From: Luidia sarsii
Taxonomy: Eukaryota; Echinodermata; Asteroidea; Paxillosida; Luidiidae
Assembly: GCA_949987565.1 (NCBI GenBank)
Contig: OX465120.1
Location: 7,330,587-7,394,586 of the forward strand
DNA length: 64,000 bases
Direction of reading: 5' to 3'
Shown: positions 10,620-23,370 of the stretch, piece by piece
Numbering within the stretch: the first letter of the stretch is position 1
Layout: each line of letters opens with the position of its first letter
Position numbers and translations under genes: made by a program
Notes under the pieces: generated by a model
What the model was told of the DNA's origin: nothing
The model's input: the letters and a program-made list of their open reading frames with translations, nothing else
The model's database searches: none

Positions 10620-10905
10620 ACACCATGCAGCTTTCTGATAATCCTTCTTTTGTGTTCAGTCCTTCACACTTCTCTCTTTGATCTTTCACCCTCTTCTCAC
10701 TAATCCCTACCCTCCCTTGCCCTTCCCTTTGATCCCCCCTACCAGCTTTACTCTTTGTCCTTTGTTTCTCATCCGCGTGTCCTATTCACTCTCTGCCCCC
10801 TTCCTTCGTGTACATGTATCTGTTTTGTCATTGTCACTCTGCCTTTGATAAAGGTCCTGCTAGGATCGAAACGTCAGCCCCACTAAATTTTGAGCTTTAA
10901 ATAAA
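10620..10905 (+). repeat. Penelope 3' tail with hammerhead-like motif, copy 1
   Basis: Pyrimidine-rich tail (TCACCCTCTTCTCACTAATC, CCCTTCCTTCGTGTACATGT) followed by AAAGGTCCTGCTAGGATCGA and AACGTCAG, then CACTAAATTTT. The same tail recurs at 43.6-43.97 kb. GGTCC/GGATC can form a short stem closed by TGCTA and followed by GAAA, as in stem II and the GAAA strand of hammerhead ribozymes known from Penelope-like elements. The usual CTGANGA core is not intact here. Confidence 0.6.
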
Positions 10906-11018
10906 TTTATCGGCAGGGGGGCTCTGAACCCCACACACTGAAGTCCGGTGTGACAGGCCCGCCGTAGCTTCCAGTCCATCCCTTTGGACAAGGCCTAGAA
11001 TCAAAAACTATCTTCAGA

Positions 11019-11400
11019 CCTTTTCTCACTAGACAGCCGTGGGGCTTATTGTTCACCCCGAGTCGTCGAATCCCACTCGGATCTAACTACAGGCCCGCTC
11101 TCACGTCACTTTTTTTTTTTACCGTTAAATTAATATGGAAAAAGGGTGAGTGTGCCTATGGGCATAGGCGGAGCTTCGCGGTAAATGGGCCCAATTACGT
11201 TATTCCCCGATTATATAGCCTAGGTTTATGGTTTAAGTCATTTTTTCACTAGACATTCAACCGGGGCTGCCCCGGGTCTACCTCCGAGTTCAACCCTGCC
11301 TCGCTTCCCACTATTATACCCGGGGTTCGGCAGGTTCGTTTCTCACTTCACAATTAGTCAAGCTTATTTTCACCCCGAGACTTGGTCTAGTAAGAAAAGG
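11019..11400. repeat. Possible short TIR element
   Basis: CCTTTTCTCACTAGAC at 11019 is mirrored by GTCTAGTAAGAAAAGG ending at 11400, and CTTATTGTTCACCCCGAG (11047-11064) resembles CTTATTTTCACCCCGAG near 11370. Inside are GGGCCC/CCGGGG-type motifs and no open frame. A small non-autonomous transposon is the likeliest reading. Confidence 0.35.
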
Positions 11401-11424
11401 CCTTTTAATAGTGTTTTTGGAATG

Positions 11425-11535
11425 GTGGTAGGTTGGGGTTAGGGTTGGGTATTGGGTTAGAGTTAGGCTTAGGGTTAAGGTTAGTGTTAGGGCTTGTTAC
11501 GGCTAGGGTTAGGGCTAGGCCTAAGGCTATAGGTT
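11425..11535 (+). repeat. Degenerate TTAGGG-like (telomere-type) tract
   Basis: About 100 bases of GGTTAGGG-type words: GGTTGGGGTTAGGGTTGGG, GGGTTAGAGTTAGGCTTAGG, GGGCTAGGCC. It is imperfect, with roughly ten hexamer-like units in one orientation. Confidence 0.55.
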
Positions 11536-11967
11536 AAGCTCATACTCATAGATATAATTCTGAGGCTGATACATTGTGTATTTACTCAACAGTTTAGGTC
11601 ACTAAAATATATTCATAAACGTCACAAATGATATGACTTCATGCTCCATGGTTTTTTTTATATCATGGCATAAAGTACAAGTCACTACAAATCTTCAGTC
11701 TACGTCATGCATGTCAGGAGCGCTTCATTTCGTAAACGACCAATACAAGGCCGATAAATTGCGCCCTCACGTGTTCATGATGCAGTCTTTTAATTATGTT
11801 TCTTTGTTATCATGCACGCCGCTGATGCTGGTGTATACGTTACTATACTCTGCGGGCGCGATACTCTGCTCTGGCCATCGGTTCCCGTGCACACCTCACT
11901 TTTCTAATGAAATAATGTATTTGTAATATCACTGGTCGCAGTATTAACTTCATGAAATATAGTCAAG
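11536..11967 (+). promoter_or_regulatory. Presumed promoter and 5' UTR region of CECR2
   Basis: This is the stretch just upstream of the CECR2 start codon. It is moderately GC-rich at 11800-11900 (GCGGGCGCGATACTCTGC). An in-frame TGA at 11953 sits 15 bases before the ATG, so translation cannot begin further upstream in this exon. No TATA box stands out. Transcription start not determinable. Confidence 0.35.
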
Positions 11968-12102
11968 ATGGAAGACAATTCTAAGAAGAATGAGCTGGAC
12001 GTATGTATAGAGGATATTCGTTCATGTTGGAAGGTTCCTGCAATCGCACATTTCTGCTCGCTATTCCGAGGCACATTTTTACTTCCTGATTTCGAAATAG
12101 AG
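11968..12102 (+). CDS. CECR2: CECR2 exon 1
   Basis: 45 codons, ends GAAATAGAG|GTAGGT in phase 0. [20 protein letters not shown] is nearly identical to the start of vertebrate CECR2 ([15 protein letters not shown]). The ATG is the first after an in-frame TGA at 11953, in the context GTCAAGATGG. Confidence 0.93.
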
Positions 12103-15100
12103 GTAGGTTATCGGCGATTTTCTGTAAAATAGACTGGGACATCACACTGGATACACTTAACTATGCTGGTTGTTCTGTATTGATTAACATAATAATTAAT
12201 TATGATGATTTGCTAAATAGCCTAAGTCAAGTGATTTCCGTCAAGAGTAGACTACCGAGTACTGGTACATCACATGTCTAGTAATACAACTTTTTGTACA
12301 AGGAGGTAGAGCACTAGAGCCGAGGTACCCCCACCATGCGTGTACAGACACAGTTCGTACTGGTCAGTACTACTACTACTACACCGTACACGTACATGTA
12401 TTGTTGGGATAGTACAGCATTCACCCGTAGGCCGTATTCATGAACATAATGTATTGTAGTACACTACGTGTTACTCACATGTATCCTCCAATAACCGGTT
12501 TTCGACGATATAAGGACTTTTCTTCAAACTGAACAATGTGGACGAAAGTATCACACTAAAAGAGGTCCCAGTCACTTTGTCCACACCACAGACTATTAGA
12601 ATAATCATAGAGAACGTTGATCAAGCCTGTCACTTCCGTAAGATTACCCGGTTTTGTTGACGTCCGCGGCGCACCGCGCAGTAAGCATCGTCACCTATTT
12701 TCGTCAGTGGTGTTTAGTAAGGTGTCCCAGTCAGCCAAACGCAAAATAAATTCTTAAAATAACTCAAAATGCTGTGTGGCACTGTAAAATTCTTCCCTGT
12801 ATTATTTTTGTGTATTCATCTTTGTTTTTGTTTTTCCACACTGCTTCTAACACTTTCCTCAAATCATTCATAATTTATGCTTAAAACGTATTGGTCTTGT
12901 TAATGTCTTCTTTTGTGACGTTTAAAAAAAACTCCACAATCGTCTTTCTCACTGCTTCTTCAGTTATGACCTTTCCCAATGTCACTCCAGAGACACATTT
13001 CCTCCTTCTTGGTACTTTCTCTAGCTGCCCTTTTATTTTTTTTATTTTTTTAAAAAGCCTATTGGGCCATGTTACTTTTTGTCTTAAAATAATAATAAAA
13101 AAAATATTTAAAAAATTATATAAGCGAGACGCTCTATAGGAGCCTCCATAGTTTTTACCCAGAACGGACTGCCTCAAGTTGCGTGATATTTTTTTTTTTC
13201 TACGGGTGTTGGGGTTTGTTATAGTAGCCTTCTAACTCACATCGCACGATGAAAACAACTCCGTATAACCATCTCAGACTTCGTATCTTCCAGTTGGTTT
13301 CCTGCTCTTGTCCGTCACCGAAAATGTGGAAAGTTAAGGCTTTTCCGGTAGGCCAAACTCGTCTGAAAAAGTTGCGCAGTTGCTTTGAAGCTCCAGTTTT
13401 CTTTATTGTTGGTCCTAAAAATATCTGAGTGTACCATAATAAACCCCGACATACGTAGACAAAAAATATATCACGCAACTTGAGGCAGTCCGTTCTGGGT
13501 AAAAACTATGGAAGCTCCTTAAGGGCGTCTCGCTTATATAATTTTTTAAATATTTCTTTTATTTAAAGACATAAAGTAACATGACTTAATACAGTAATAG
13601 GCTTTTATAAAAAAATATAAAAAATAAAAGGGCAGCTAGAGAAAGTACCAAGAAGGAGGAAATGTGTCTCTTGAGTGACATTGGGAAAGGTCATAACTGA
13701 AGAAGCAGTGAGAAAGAGGAATGTGGGTTTTTTTTAAACGTCACAGAAGAAGACATCAACCAAACCAATAAGTTTTAAGCATAAATTATGAATGATTTGA
13801 GGAAAGTGTTAGAAGCAGTGTCGAAAAAAAAAACAAAGATGAACAAACAAAAAACATACAGGGAAGAATTTTACAGTGCCACACAGCATTTTGAGTTATT
13901 TTAAGGATTTATTTTACATTTGGCTGCCCTGGGACACCTTACTAAACATCATCGAAAATAGGTGACGATGCTTACTGCGCAGTGCGCTATGGACATCAAC
14001 AAAACTGGGTACCGGTAATCTTACGTAAGTGACAGGCTTGATCAACATTCTACATGATTATTCTAATAATCTGTGGTGTGGAGAAAGTGACTGAGACCTC
14101 TTTTAGTGTGATTCTTTCGTCCACAATTGGTCAGCTTGAAGAAAAGTCCTTATATCGTTATAAACCGGTAACTGGAGGATACATGTATGTACTGCTAGTC
14201 CGAGTAACTTGGACCCGACAAGTCACCCTTTTTTTATCGAATTTTGAAAATTTTGAGATTCGGGTGACTGTATGGTCCAAGGATCGTGGCTGTGCATATG
14301 CTACTTCATCGTCTGAAATTTCTGTAATGTCATCTTTGAAAAATACCCCTGACCGAAATCCCCAGATTTACCCCCTAAAACACCCATTGAGGATTCAGTG
14401 AGAATTACAGATTCCAATACTGGTCATTTTGTTTAACTCACGTTTGGGAAAAGGGAGAAAATTCCCCTGTAGTCCGAGTAACTTGGACCCGACAAGTTAG
14501 TCCGAGTAACTTGGACCCGACAAGTTAGTCCGAGTAACTTGGACCCGACAAGTTAGTCCGAGTAACTTGGAGCCGACAAGTTAGTCCGAGTAACTTGGAC
14601 CCGACAAGTAAGTCCGAGTAACTTGGACCCGACAAGTTAGTCCGAGTAACTTGGACCCGACAAGTTAGTCCGAGTAACTTGGACTCGACAAGTTAGTCCG
14701 AGTAACTTGGACCCGACAAGTCACCCTTTTTTTATCGAATTTTGAAAATTTTGAGATTCGGGTGACTGTAGGGTCCAAGGATTGTGGCTGTTCATATGCT
14801 ACTTCATCGTCTGAAATTTCTGTAATGTCATCTTTGGAAAATACCCCCGACCGAAATCCCCAGATTTACCCCCCAAAACACCCATTGAGGATTCAGTGAG
14901 AATTACAGATTCCAATACTGGTCATTTTGTTTTACTCACGTTTGGGAAAAGGGAGACAATTCCCCTGTAGTCCGAGTAACTTGGACCCGACAAGTTAGTC
15001 CGAGTAACTTGGACCCGACAAGTTAGTCCGAGTAACTTGGACCCGACAAGTTAGTCCGAGTAACTTGGACCCGACAAGTTAGTCCGAGTAACTTGGACCC

Positions 15101-18100
15101 GACAAGTTAGTCCGAGTAACTTGGACCCGACAAGTTAGTCCGAGTAACTTGGACCCGACAAGTTAGTCCGAGTAACTTGGACCCGACAAGTTAGTCCGAG
15201 GAACTTGGACCCGACAAGTTAGTCCGAGTAACTTGGACCCGACAAGTTAGTCCGAGTAACTTGGACCCGACAAGTCACCCTTTTTTATCAAAATTTGGAA
15301 TTTGGAGGATTGGTTGACTGTAGGGTCCAAGGGAACAGGCTACCATATACAGCGCTGGAATTTACTACCCCCGCCCGAAATCCCCAGATTTACCCCCCAA
15401 AACACCCATGAAACCGTCCCACGCACTCATTTTAGATTCTGTGAGAATCACAGATTCCTATACTGGTTATTTTGTTTTACTCACGTTTGGGAAAAAGGAA
15501 GAAAATCCCCCTCAGTTGATCAAGATGTCTCTCCTGTCCGACGAGCAAAAATGCGGAAAATGAAAAATAAACTGAAAAGCAACAGCTACACGCAAATCAA
15601 TGACGTTGGTCTGGGTGAGTGTGTGTGTGCGCGTGTGTGACGCATTGACCTGTCAAAACATTATTGATTTGCGTGTATACCGTTTCAATTTGAAATCAAA
15701 GATAGCTCTGCCTTTTGGCTCGTTGGACGGGATAGAATCTTCTCGATCAACTGAGGTGAAATTTCTTCTTTTCCCCCCAAACGTGAGTAAAACAAATGAC
15801 TAGTTTTGAAATCTGTGATTCTCACTTAATCCAAAAGTAGGCGCGTGGAATGGTTTCATGGATGTGGGGGTAAAATCTTGGAAAACGTTGACGTGAGGTG
15901 TTTCCCTGCTGATAAGCTTGGACCCTACAATCACCTGTCCCCCTCAAGTTTGTTTAAAAAGGCAATTTGTAACTTGTAAGGGTCCAAGTTACTCAGCAGT
16001 GTTATAGCTAGGGTATTTTTAGTGGTGGTTCAAATTTCACCAACAAGAAGTCGTTCTTGTGAACGGAGCCTCGCGATTAGCGGCTGCGGTCAAAATTATA
16101 ACAACAATACTTGTATTACAGGTACTGTTGTACATGTAGATACCAATTAAATTAACTTTACATGTTTTGTTGTTAATCATGAACAGTGTATAAGTCATTA
16201 ATGAACAAGTAAAGTGAACAACAAAACTTAAAGAATAATGTACATGTTTGAATTGAATGTGTGTGCACTCGGTATGTGTGCAATGATTAGTAGACTTCCG
16301 CCAGCCCTTACAGTAGTTTTCTAACAAATAAAGTTTAATAAACTAATGTTTATTACAGTTATACTAGCAATGTTTCAAGTTTTGCGGTCAACCAAAGTGT
16401 ATTTTCTAGAATTCTAGAAAAATTGAGAAGGATTTTTCATTTATTTCTTGAGATATCGGAAGTTGAAAATTGCAAAATCCCTCCGTGCAGCCGCGGTAGA
16501 TCGAGCCAAAATGGCGGAGAAAAAAAAAGTGTAACTCGGATTTAGAACAAAATCCCGGGTATAATGCGCACCCGTGTATAATGCGCACCCCCAACTTTCG
16601 CCTTCACCGAGAGAAGAAAAAAAATCCGTGGCATGGATTGCAGAGTCCATTGTAAAGTTGTTTCCATCCCACAGTGGGGAGGATGATCACCCTCCGAATG
16701 AAAAAGTCCATTTGAGCCCAAGTTATCTTGCCATGACCCGGGAGAGTTTGCAGTGGGGACGATGAATGAAAGCTCCATTGTTGAAATGTGATACAATGTA
16801 AGGTCGGCTTCCCTTAAAAAAAACTGAAAAAAATCTTCCACAGTGGGAAGGGATGATCGCTCTCCCAATGAAAACATCCATTTGAGCCCAAGTTACCTTG
16901 CCGTGGGAAAAACCAAGCACGGAAAACTTGCCCACAGCGGGAAGGATGATCGCTCTCCGAATAAAAACATCCATTTGAGCCCAAGTTACCTCGCCATGGG
17001 AAAAACCAAGCACGGAAAACTTGAAAATCTCACAGCGGGAAGGATGATCGCCCTCTGATTAAAAACATCTATTTTAATTTTGAGCCCAAGTTATGTCCCT
17101 CGCAGTGGGTAAAAACCGGGAGAGTTTGCATTGGGGAGGATGGTTGACAGCTCCAATTTAAAACTAGAGATTTATGTCTGTTGGCTAACAGAACATAACG
17201 TTTTTCCGCATCTGGTTCTCTTAAAAAAAAGAAAAAAAATTGAAAAAAACAAATTGACATCAGCGGGGTTCGAACCCGTAACCTCCATTCCTACCCCAAA
17301 ACGCATATGTGCATATTTTGTGCACAACGTGTATGGGACTTCATTATATTTTTCAAAAAATCATAATAATTCTGAACAATGGTCGATTGCTTCCAAACTC
17401 AGGATTATGAATGTCTAGCACAATAGCTACCTGCACACTAAATTTCGAGACGATTGACCTTTGGCAAATATGTGTTTTTAAAACACGCATTTTGATGACG
17501 TCACGATTGCGTCATGGCATTTTGGCCATGGAGGGTGTTTCAAAACTACATCCCCAATACATAGATATAAACGAAAAAATGAAAAAAATCTTGCTCCGTT
17601 GGCCAAATATGCTCTATTGAATGTTAAAATCTTAAAAGTTTATGACCTCATTAATATTCATGAGATGACGTCACGATCAAATGAGGGCAATTTTTGGATA
17701 CACCTTTTCCCAACTTAGATATAGTGTAAACTTGGAACAAAACAAAATTGTATTTTTGCTTAAAATGGAGTTCGAAAATTGCCCCTTTAAAGCGCTGTCA
17801 CGTGACACGTGGTGACGTCATGAAGTTTTAAAGATAACTGTGCACAACTTCAGCAAGGGCCCTATGCATTTGTCAAGTTTGAAAAAAATCAAAGTTTGTT
17901 CAATGGCAAAAGTGCCCTCCGAAAAAACCCTGTGCTTTGTCTATGTGATTTTTCCGAGAAGAAAAAGAAGAAGAAACTAGAGATTTATGTCTGTTGGCTA
18001 ACAGAACATAACGCTTTTCCGCATCTGGCTCTCTTAAAAAAAAAAAAAAAAAAAATTGACATCAGTGGGATTCGAACTCGTAACCTCAATTTCTACCCCA

Positions 18101-21100
18101 AAACGCACGTGCATATTTCGTGCACAAAGTGTATGGGACTTCATTATAACATTCAAAAAATCATAATAATTCTGAACAATGGTCGATTGCTTCGAAACTC
18201 AGGATTTAGAATGTCTAGCCCAATAGCTACATGCTTACCAAATTTCGAGACGATTGACGTTTGGCAAATATGCGTTTTAAAAACACGCATTTTGATGACG
18301 TCACGATTGCGTCATGGCATTTTAACCACGGATGGTGTTTCTAAACTACATACCCAATAGATATAATCGAAAAAATGAAAAAAATCTTGCTCCGTTGGCC
18401 AAATATGCTCAATTGAATGTTAAAATCGCAAAAGTTCATGACCTCATTAATATTCATGAGTTTACGTCACGATCAAATGAGGGCAATTTTTGGATACACC
18501 TTTTCCCAACTCAGATATACTGCAAAATTGAAACCAAAATAAATTGTACTTTTGCTTTTATTGGAGTTTTAAATTTGCCCCTTTAAAGCGCCGTCACGTG
18601 ACACGTGGTGACGTCATGAAGTTTTAAAGACAACTGTGCACTAGCTCAACATAGGCTCTATGCATTTGCCAAGTTTTAAAAAAATCCAAGTTTGTTCAAT
18701 GGCAAAAGTGCCAGTCAGGAAATCCCCGTGCTTTGTCTATGGGATTTTTTGACACAAGAAAAAGAAGAAAAAACTAGAGATTTATGTCTGTTGGCAAACA
18801 GAACATAATGCTTTTCCGCATCTGGTTCTCTTAAAAAAAAAAAAAAAATTTATGAAAAAAAAATTGACATCAACGGGATTCGAACTCGGAACCTCCATTC
18901 CTAACCCAAAACGCACGTGCATATTTTGTGCACAAAGTTTATGGGACATCATTATATTTTTCAAAAAATCATATAAAATCTAAACAAAGGTCGATTACTT
19001 CCAAACTCAGGATTATGAATGTCTAGCACAATAGCTACCTGCCCACCAAATTTCGAGACGATTGACGTTTGGCAAATATGCGTTTTAAAAACACGCATTT
19101 TGATGACGTCACGATTGCGTCATGGCATTTTGGCCCCGAAGGGTGTTTATATACTACATCCCCAATAGATATAATTGAAAAAATGAACAAAATCTTGCTC
19201 TGTTGGCCAAATATGCTCAATTGAATGTTAAAATGTGAAAAGTTTATGACCTCATTAATATTCATGAGATGACGTCACGATCAAATGAGGGCAATTTTTG
19301 GATACACCTTTTCCCAACTTAGATAAGGTGCAAAATTGAAACCCAACGAAATTGCATTTTTGCTTAAAATGGAGTGTGAAATTTGCCCCTTTAAAGTGCT
19401 GTCACGTGACACGTGATGACGTCATGATGTTTTCAAGACTACTGTGCACTAGTTCACCAATGGCTCTATGCATTTGCCAAGTTTGAAAAAAATCCAAGTG
19501 TATTCAATGGCAAAAGTGGCAGTCAGGAAATCCCTGTGCTTTGTCTATGGGATTTTTTCCGACCAGAAAAAGAAAAAGAAGAAAAAAAAAAAAAACTAGA
19601 GATTTATGTCTGTTGGCTAACAGAACATAACGCTTTTCCGCATCTGCCTCTCTTAAAAAAAAAAAAAAAAAAATTGACATCAGCGGGATTCGAACTCGGA
19701 ACCTCAATTTCTACCCCAAAACGCACGTGCATATTTCGTGCACAAAGTGTATGGGACTTCATTATAACATTAAAAAAATCATAATAATTCTGAACAATGG
19801 TCGATTGTTTCCAAACTCAGGATTCAGAATGTCTAGTCCAATAGCTAGATGCCTAGCAAATTTCGAGACGATTGACCTTTGGCAAATATGCGTTTTAAAA
19901 ACACGCGTTTTGATGACGTCACGATTGCGTCATGGCATTTTGGCCCCGGAGGGTGTTTATAAACTACATCCCCAATAGATATAATCGAAAAAATGAAAAA
20001 AATCTTGCTCCGTTGGCCAAATATGGTCAATTGAATGTTAAAATCTTAAAAGTTTATGACCTCATTAATATTCATGAGATGACGTCACGATCAAATGAGG
20101 GCAATTTTTGGATACACCTTTTCCCAACTTAGATATACTGCAAAATTGAAACCAAACGAAATTGCATTTTTGCTTAAAATGGAGTTTGAAATTTGCCACT
20201 TTAAAGCACTGTCACGTGACACATGATGACGTCATGACAATTTTGAGACAACTGTGCACTAGCTCTACATAGGCTCTATGCAATTGCAAAGTTTGAAAAA
20301 AATCCAAGTGTGTTCAATGGCAAAAGTGCCGGACAGAAAAACCCTGTGCTTTGTCTATGGGATTTTTTCGACCAGAAAAAGAAGAAAAAAAAAAAAAATC
20401 AGAACAAGAACAATAGCTTTTCCGCTACGCGGCGGAAAAGCTAATCAGAACAAGAACAATAGCTTTTCCGCTACGCGGCGGAAAAGCTAAAAAAATCAGA
20501 ACAATAACAATAGCTTTTCCGTTTCGGAACGGAAAAGCTAAAAAAAAAAAAATCAGAACAAGAACAATAGCTTTTCCGCTACGCGGCGGAAAAGCTAAAA
20601 AAAAAATCAGAACAAGAACAATAGCTTTTCCGCTACGCGGCGGAAAAGCTAACTAGAGATTTATGTCTGTTGGCTAACAGAACATAACGCTTTTCCGCAT
20701 CTGGCTCTCTTTAAAAAAAAAAAAAAAAAAAAAATTGACATCAGCGGGATTCGAACTCGTAACCTCAATTTCTACCCCAAAACGCACGTGCATATTTCGT
20801 GCACAAAGTGTATGGGACTTCATTATAACATTAAAAAAATTCATAATAATTCTGAACAATGGTCGATTACTTCCAAACTCAGGATTTAGAATGTCTAGCC
20901 CAATAGCTAAATGCCTACCAAATTTCGAGACGATTGACCTTTGGCAAATATGCGTATTAAAAACACGCATTTTGATGACGTCATGATTGCGTCATGGCAT
21001 TTTGGCTCCGGAGGGTGTTTATAAACTACATCCCCAATAGATATAATCGAAAAAATGAAAAAAAGCTTGCTCCGTTGGCCAAATATGCTCAATTGAAGGT

Positions 21101-23339
21101 TAAAATCTGAAAAGTTTATGACCTCATTAATATTCATGAGATGACGTCACGATCAAATGAGGGCAATTTTTGGATACACCTTTTCCCAACTTAGATATAG
21201 TGCAAACTTAGAACAAAACGAAATTGCTTTTTTGCTTTTATTGCAGTTTGAAATTTGCCCCTTTAAAGCGCTGTCACGTGACACGTGGTGACGTCATGAA
21301 GTTTTAAAGATAACTGTGCACTAGTTCAACATTGGCTCTATGCATTTGCCAAGTTTAAAAAAAATCCAAGTTTGTTCAATGGCAAAAGTGCCAGTCAGGA
21401 AATCCCCGTGCTTTGTCTATGGGAAAATTCCGACCAGAAAAAGAAGAAGAAACTAGAGATTTATGTCTGTTTGCTAACAGAACATAACGCTTTTCCGCAT
21501 CTGGTTCTCTTAAAAAAAAATTGAAAAAAAAAATTGACATCAGCGGGATTCGAACTCGGAACCTCAATTTCTACCCCAAAACGCACGTGCATATTTCGTG
21601 CACAAAGTGTATGGGACTTCATTATAACATTCAAAAAATCATAATAATTCTAAACAATGGTCGATTGCTTCGAAACTCAGGATTTAGAATGTCTAGCCCA
21701 ATAGCTAAATGCCCACTAAATTTCGAGACGATTGACCTTTGGCAAATATGCGTTTTAAAAACACGCATTTTGATGACGTCACGATTGCGTCATGGCATTT
21801 TGGCCCCGGAGGCTGTTTCTAAACTACATCCCCAATAGATATAATCGAAAAAATAAAAAAAATCTTGCTCCGTTGGCCAAATATGCTCAATTGAATGTTA
21901 AAATCTTAAAAGTTTATGACCTCATTAATATTCATGAGATGACGTCACAATCAAATGAGGGCAATTTTCGGATACACCTTTTCCCAACTTAGATATAGTG
22001 CAAACTTGGAACAAAACAAAATTGCTTTTTTGCTTTTATTGCAGTTTGAAATTTGCCCCTTTAAAGCGCTGTCACGTGACACGTGGTGACGTCATGAAGT
22101 TTTAAAGATAACTGTGCACTAGTTCAACATTGGCTCTATGCATTTGCCAAGTTTTAAAAAAATCCAAGTTTGTTCAATGGCAAAAGTGCCAGTCAGGAAA
22201 TCCCCGTGCTTTGTCTATGGGAAAATTCCGACCAGAAAAAGAAGAAGAAGAAGAAAAAAAAAAAAAATCAGAACAAGAACATTAGCTTTTCCGCTACGCG
22301 GCGGAAAAGCTAAAAAAAAAAAATCAGAACAAGAACAATAGCTTTTCCGCTACGCGGCGGAAAAGCTAAAAAACTAGAGATTTATGTCTGTTGGCAAACA
22401 GAACATAACGCTTTTCCGCATCTGGTTCTCTTAAAAAAAAAAAATTGATGAACAAAAAATTGACATCAACGGGATTCGAACCCGTAACCTCCATTCCTAA
22501 CCCAAAAAGTACGTGCATATTTTGTGCGCAAGGTCTATGGCACTTCATTATATTTTTTTAAAAATCATAATAATTCTGAACAATGGTCGATTGCTTCCAA
22601 ACTTAGGATTATGAATGTCTAGCACAATAGCTACCTGCACACCAAGTTTCAAGACGATTGACCTTTGGCAAATATGCGTTTTAAAAACACGCATTTTGAT
22701 GACGTCACGATTGCGTCATGGCATTTTGGCCCCGGAGGGTGTTTATAAACTACATCCCCAATAGATATAATCGAAAAAATGAAAAAAATCTTGCTCTGTT
22801 GGCCAAATATGCTCAATTGAATGTTAAAATCTTAAAAGTTTATGACCTCATTAATATTCATGAGATGATGTCACAATCAAATGAGGGCAATTTTTGGATA
22901 CACCTTTTCCCAACTTAGATACATGTAGTGCAAACTTGGAACAAAACGAAATTGATTTTTTGCTTTTATTGCAGTTTGAAATTTGCCCCTTTAAAGCACT
23001 CTCACGTGACACGTGGTGGCGTCATGAAGTTTTAAAGACAAGTGTGCACAACTTAAGCAAGGGCTCTATGCACTTGTCAAGTTTGAAAAAAATCGAAGTT
23101 TGTTCAATGGCAAAAGTGCCCTCCGAAAAAACCCTGTGCTTTGTCTATGGGAAAATTCCGCCCAGAAAAAAAACAAAAAAACAATCTTAACAAGAACAAT
23201 AGCTTTTTCGCTTCGCGCGAAAAAGCTAAAAAAAAAAAATCTTAACAACAACAATAGCTTTTCCGCTTCGCGGCAGAAAAGTTAAGTAGAGATTAATGTC
23301 TGTTGGCAAACAGAACATAACGCTTTTCCGCATCTGGTT

Positions 23340-23370
<31 letters not shown>

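Larger units (their letters stand above)
7830..10905 (+). pseudogene. Decayed Penelope-like element (reverse transcriptase plus GIY-YIG), rearranged
   Basis: Plus-strand fragments in changing frames match the Penelope-like plan. FRVKSTWVPPKNRVPALKKY and GDIIIKPADKGSAVVIMD (about 7920-8140) lead into ARFYLLPKIHKANNPGRPII and GNGSPTEHISLFIDSFLRP (8325-8450), then IGTIDVSS and PQEEGIQACSSALTKG (8540-8630, frameshifted). The catalytic segment is inverted (8747-9165, separate entry). Plus-strand homology resumes at LVARGYSSRKVKNSIA (9174-9222) and is cut by a TIR element (9366-10059). It continues with ILNTSDRLADQAIPNSPVLA at about 10075 and a GIY-YIG-like segment LYLISFRVCNVQYVGETKNT at about 10345-10425, then [16 protein letters not shown] (10565-10610). 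Stops and frameshifts make it dead. Its 3' tail (10620-10905) is shared with five other places in the window. Confidence 0.85.

Noticed and set aside
17260..17290. Functional tRNA gene
   Set aside because: Only the T-arm/B-box is present on the minus strand; no acceptor, D or anticodon arm could be built.
17161..22992. Recurrent frames in the array (for example [20 protein letters not shown])
   Set aside because: They recur only because the units are repeated; frame positions shift, ends differ and the sequence crosses A-runs and the tRNA-like arm.
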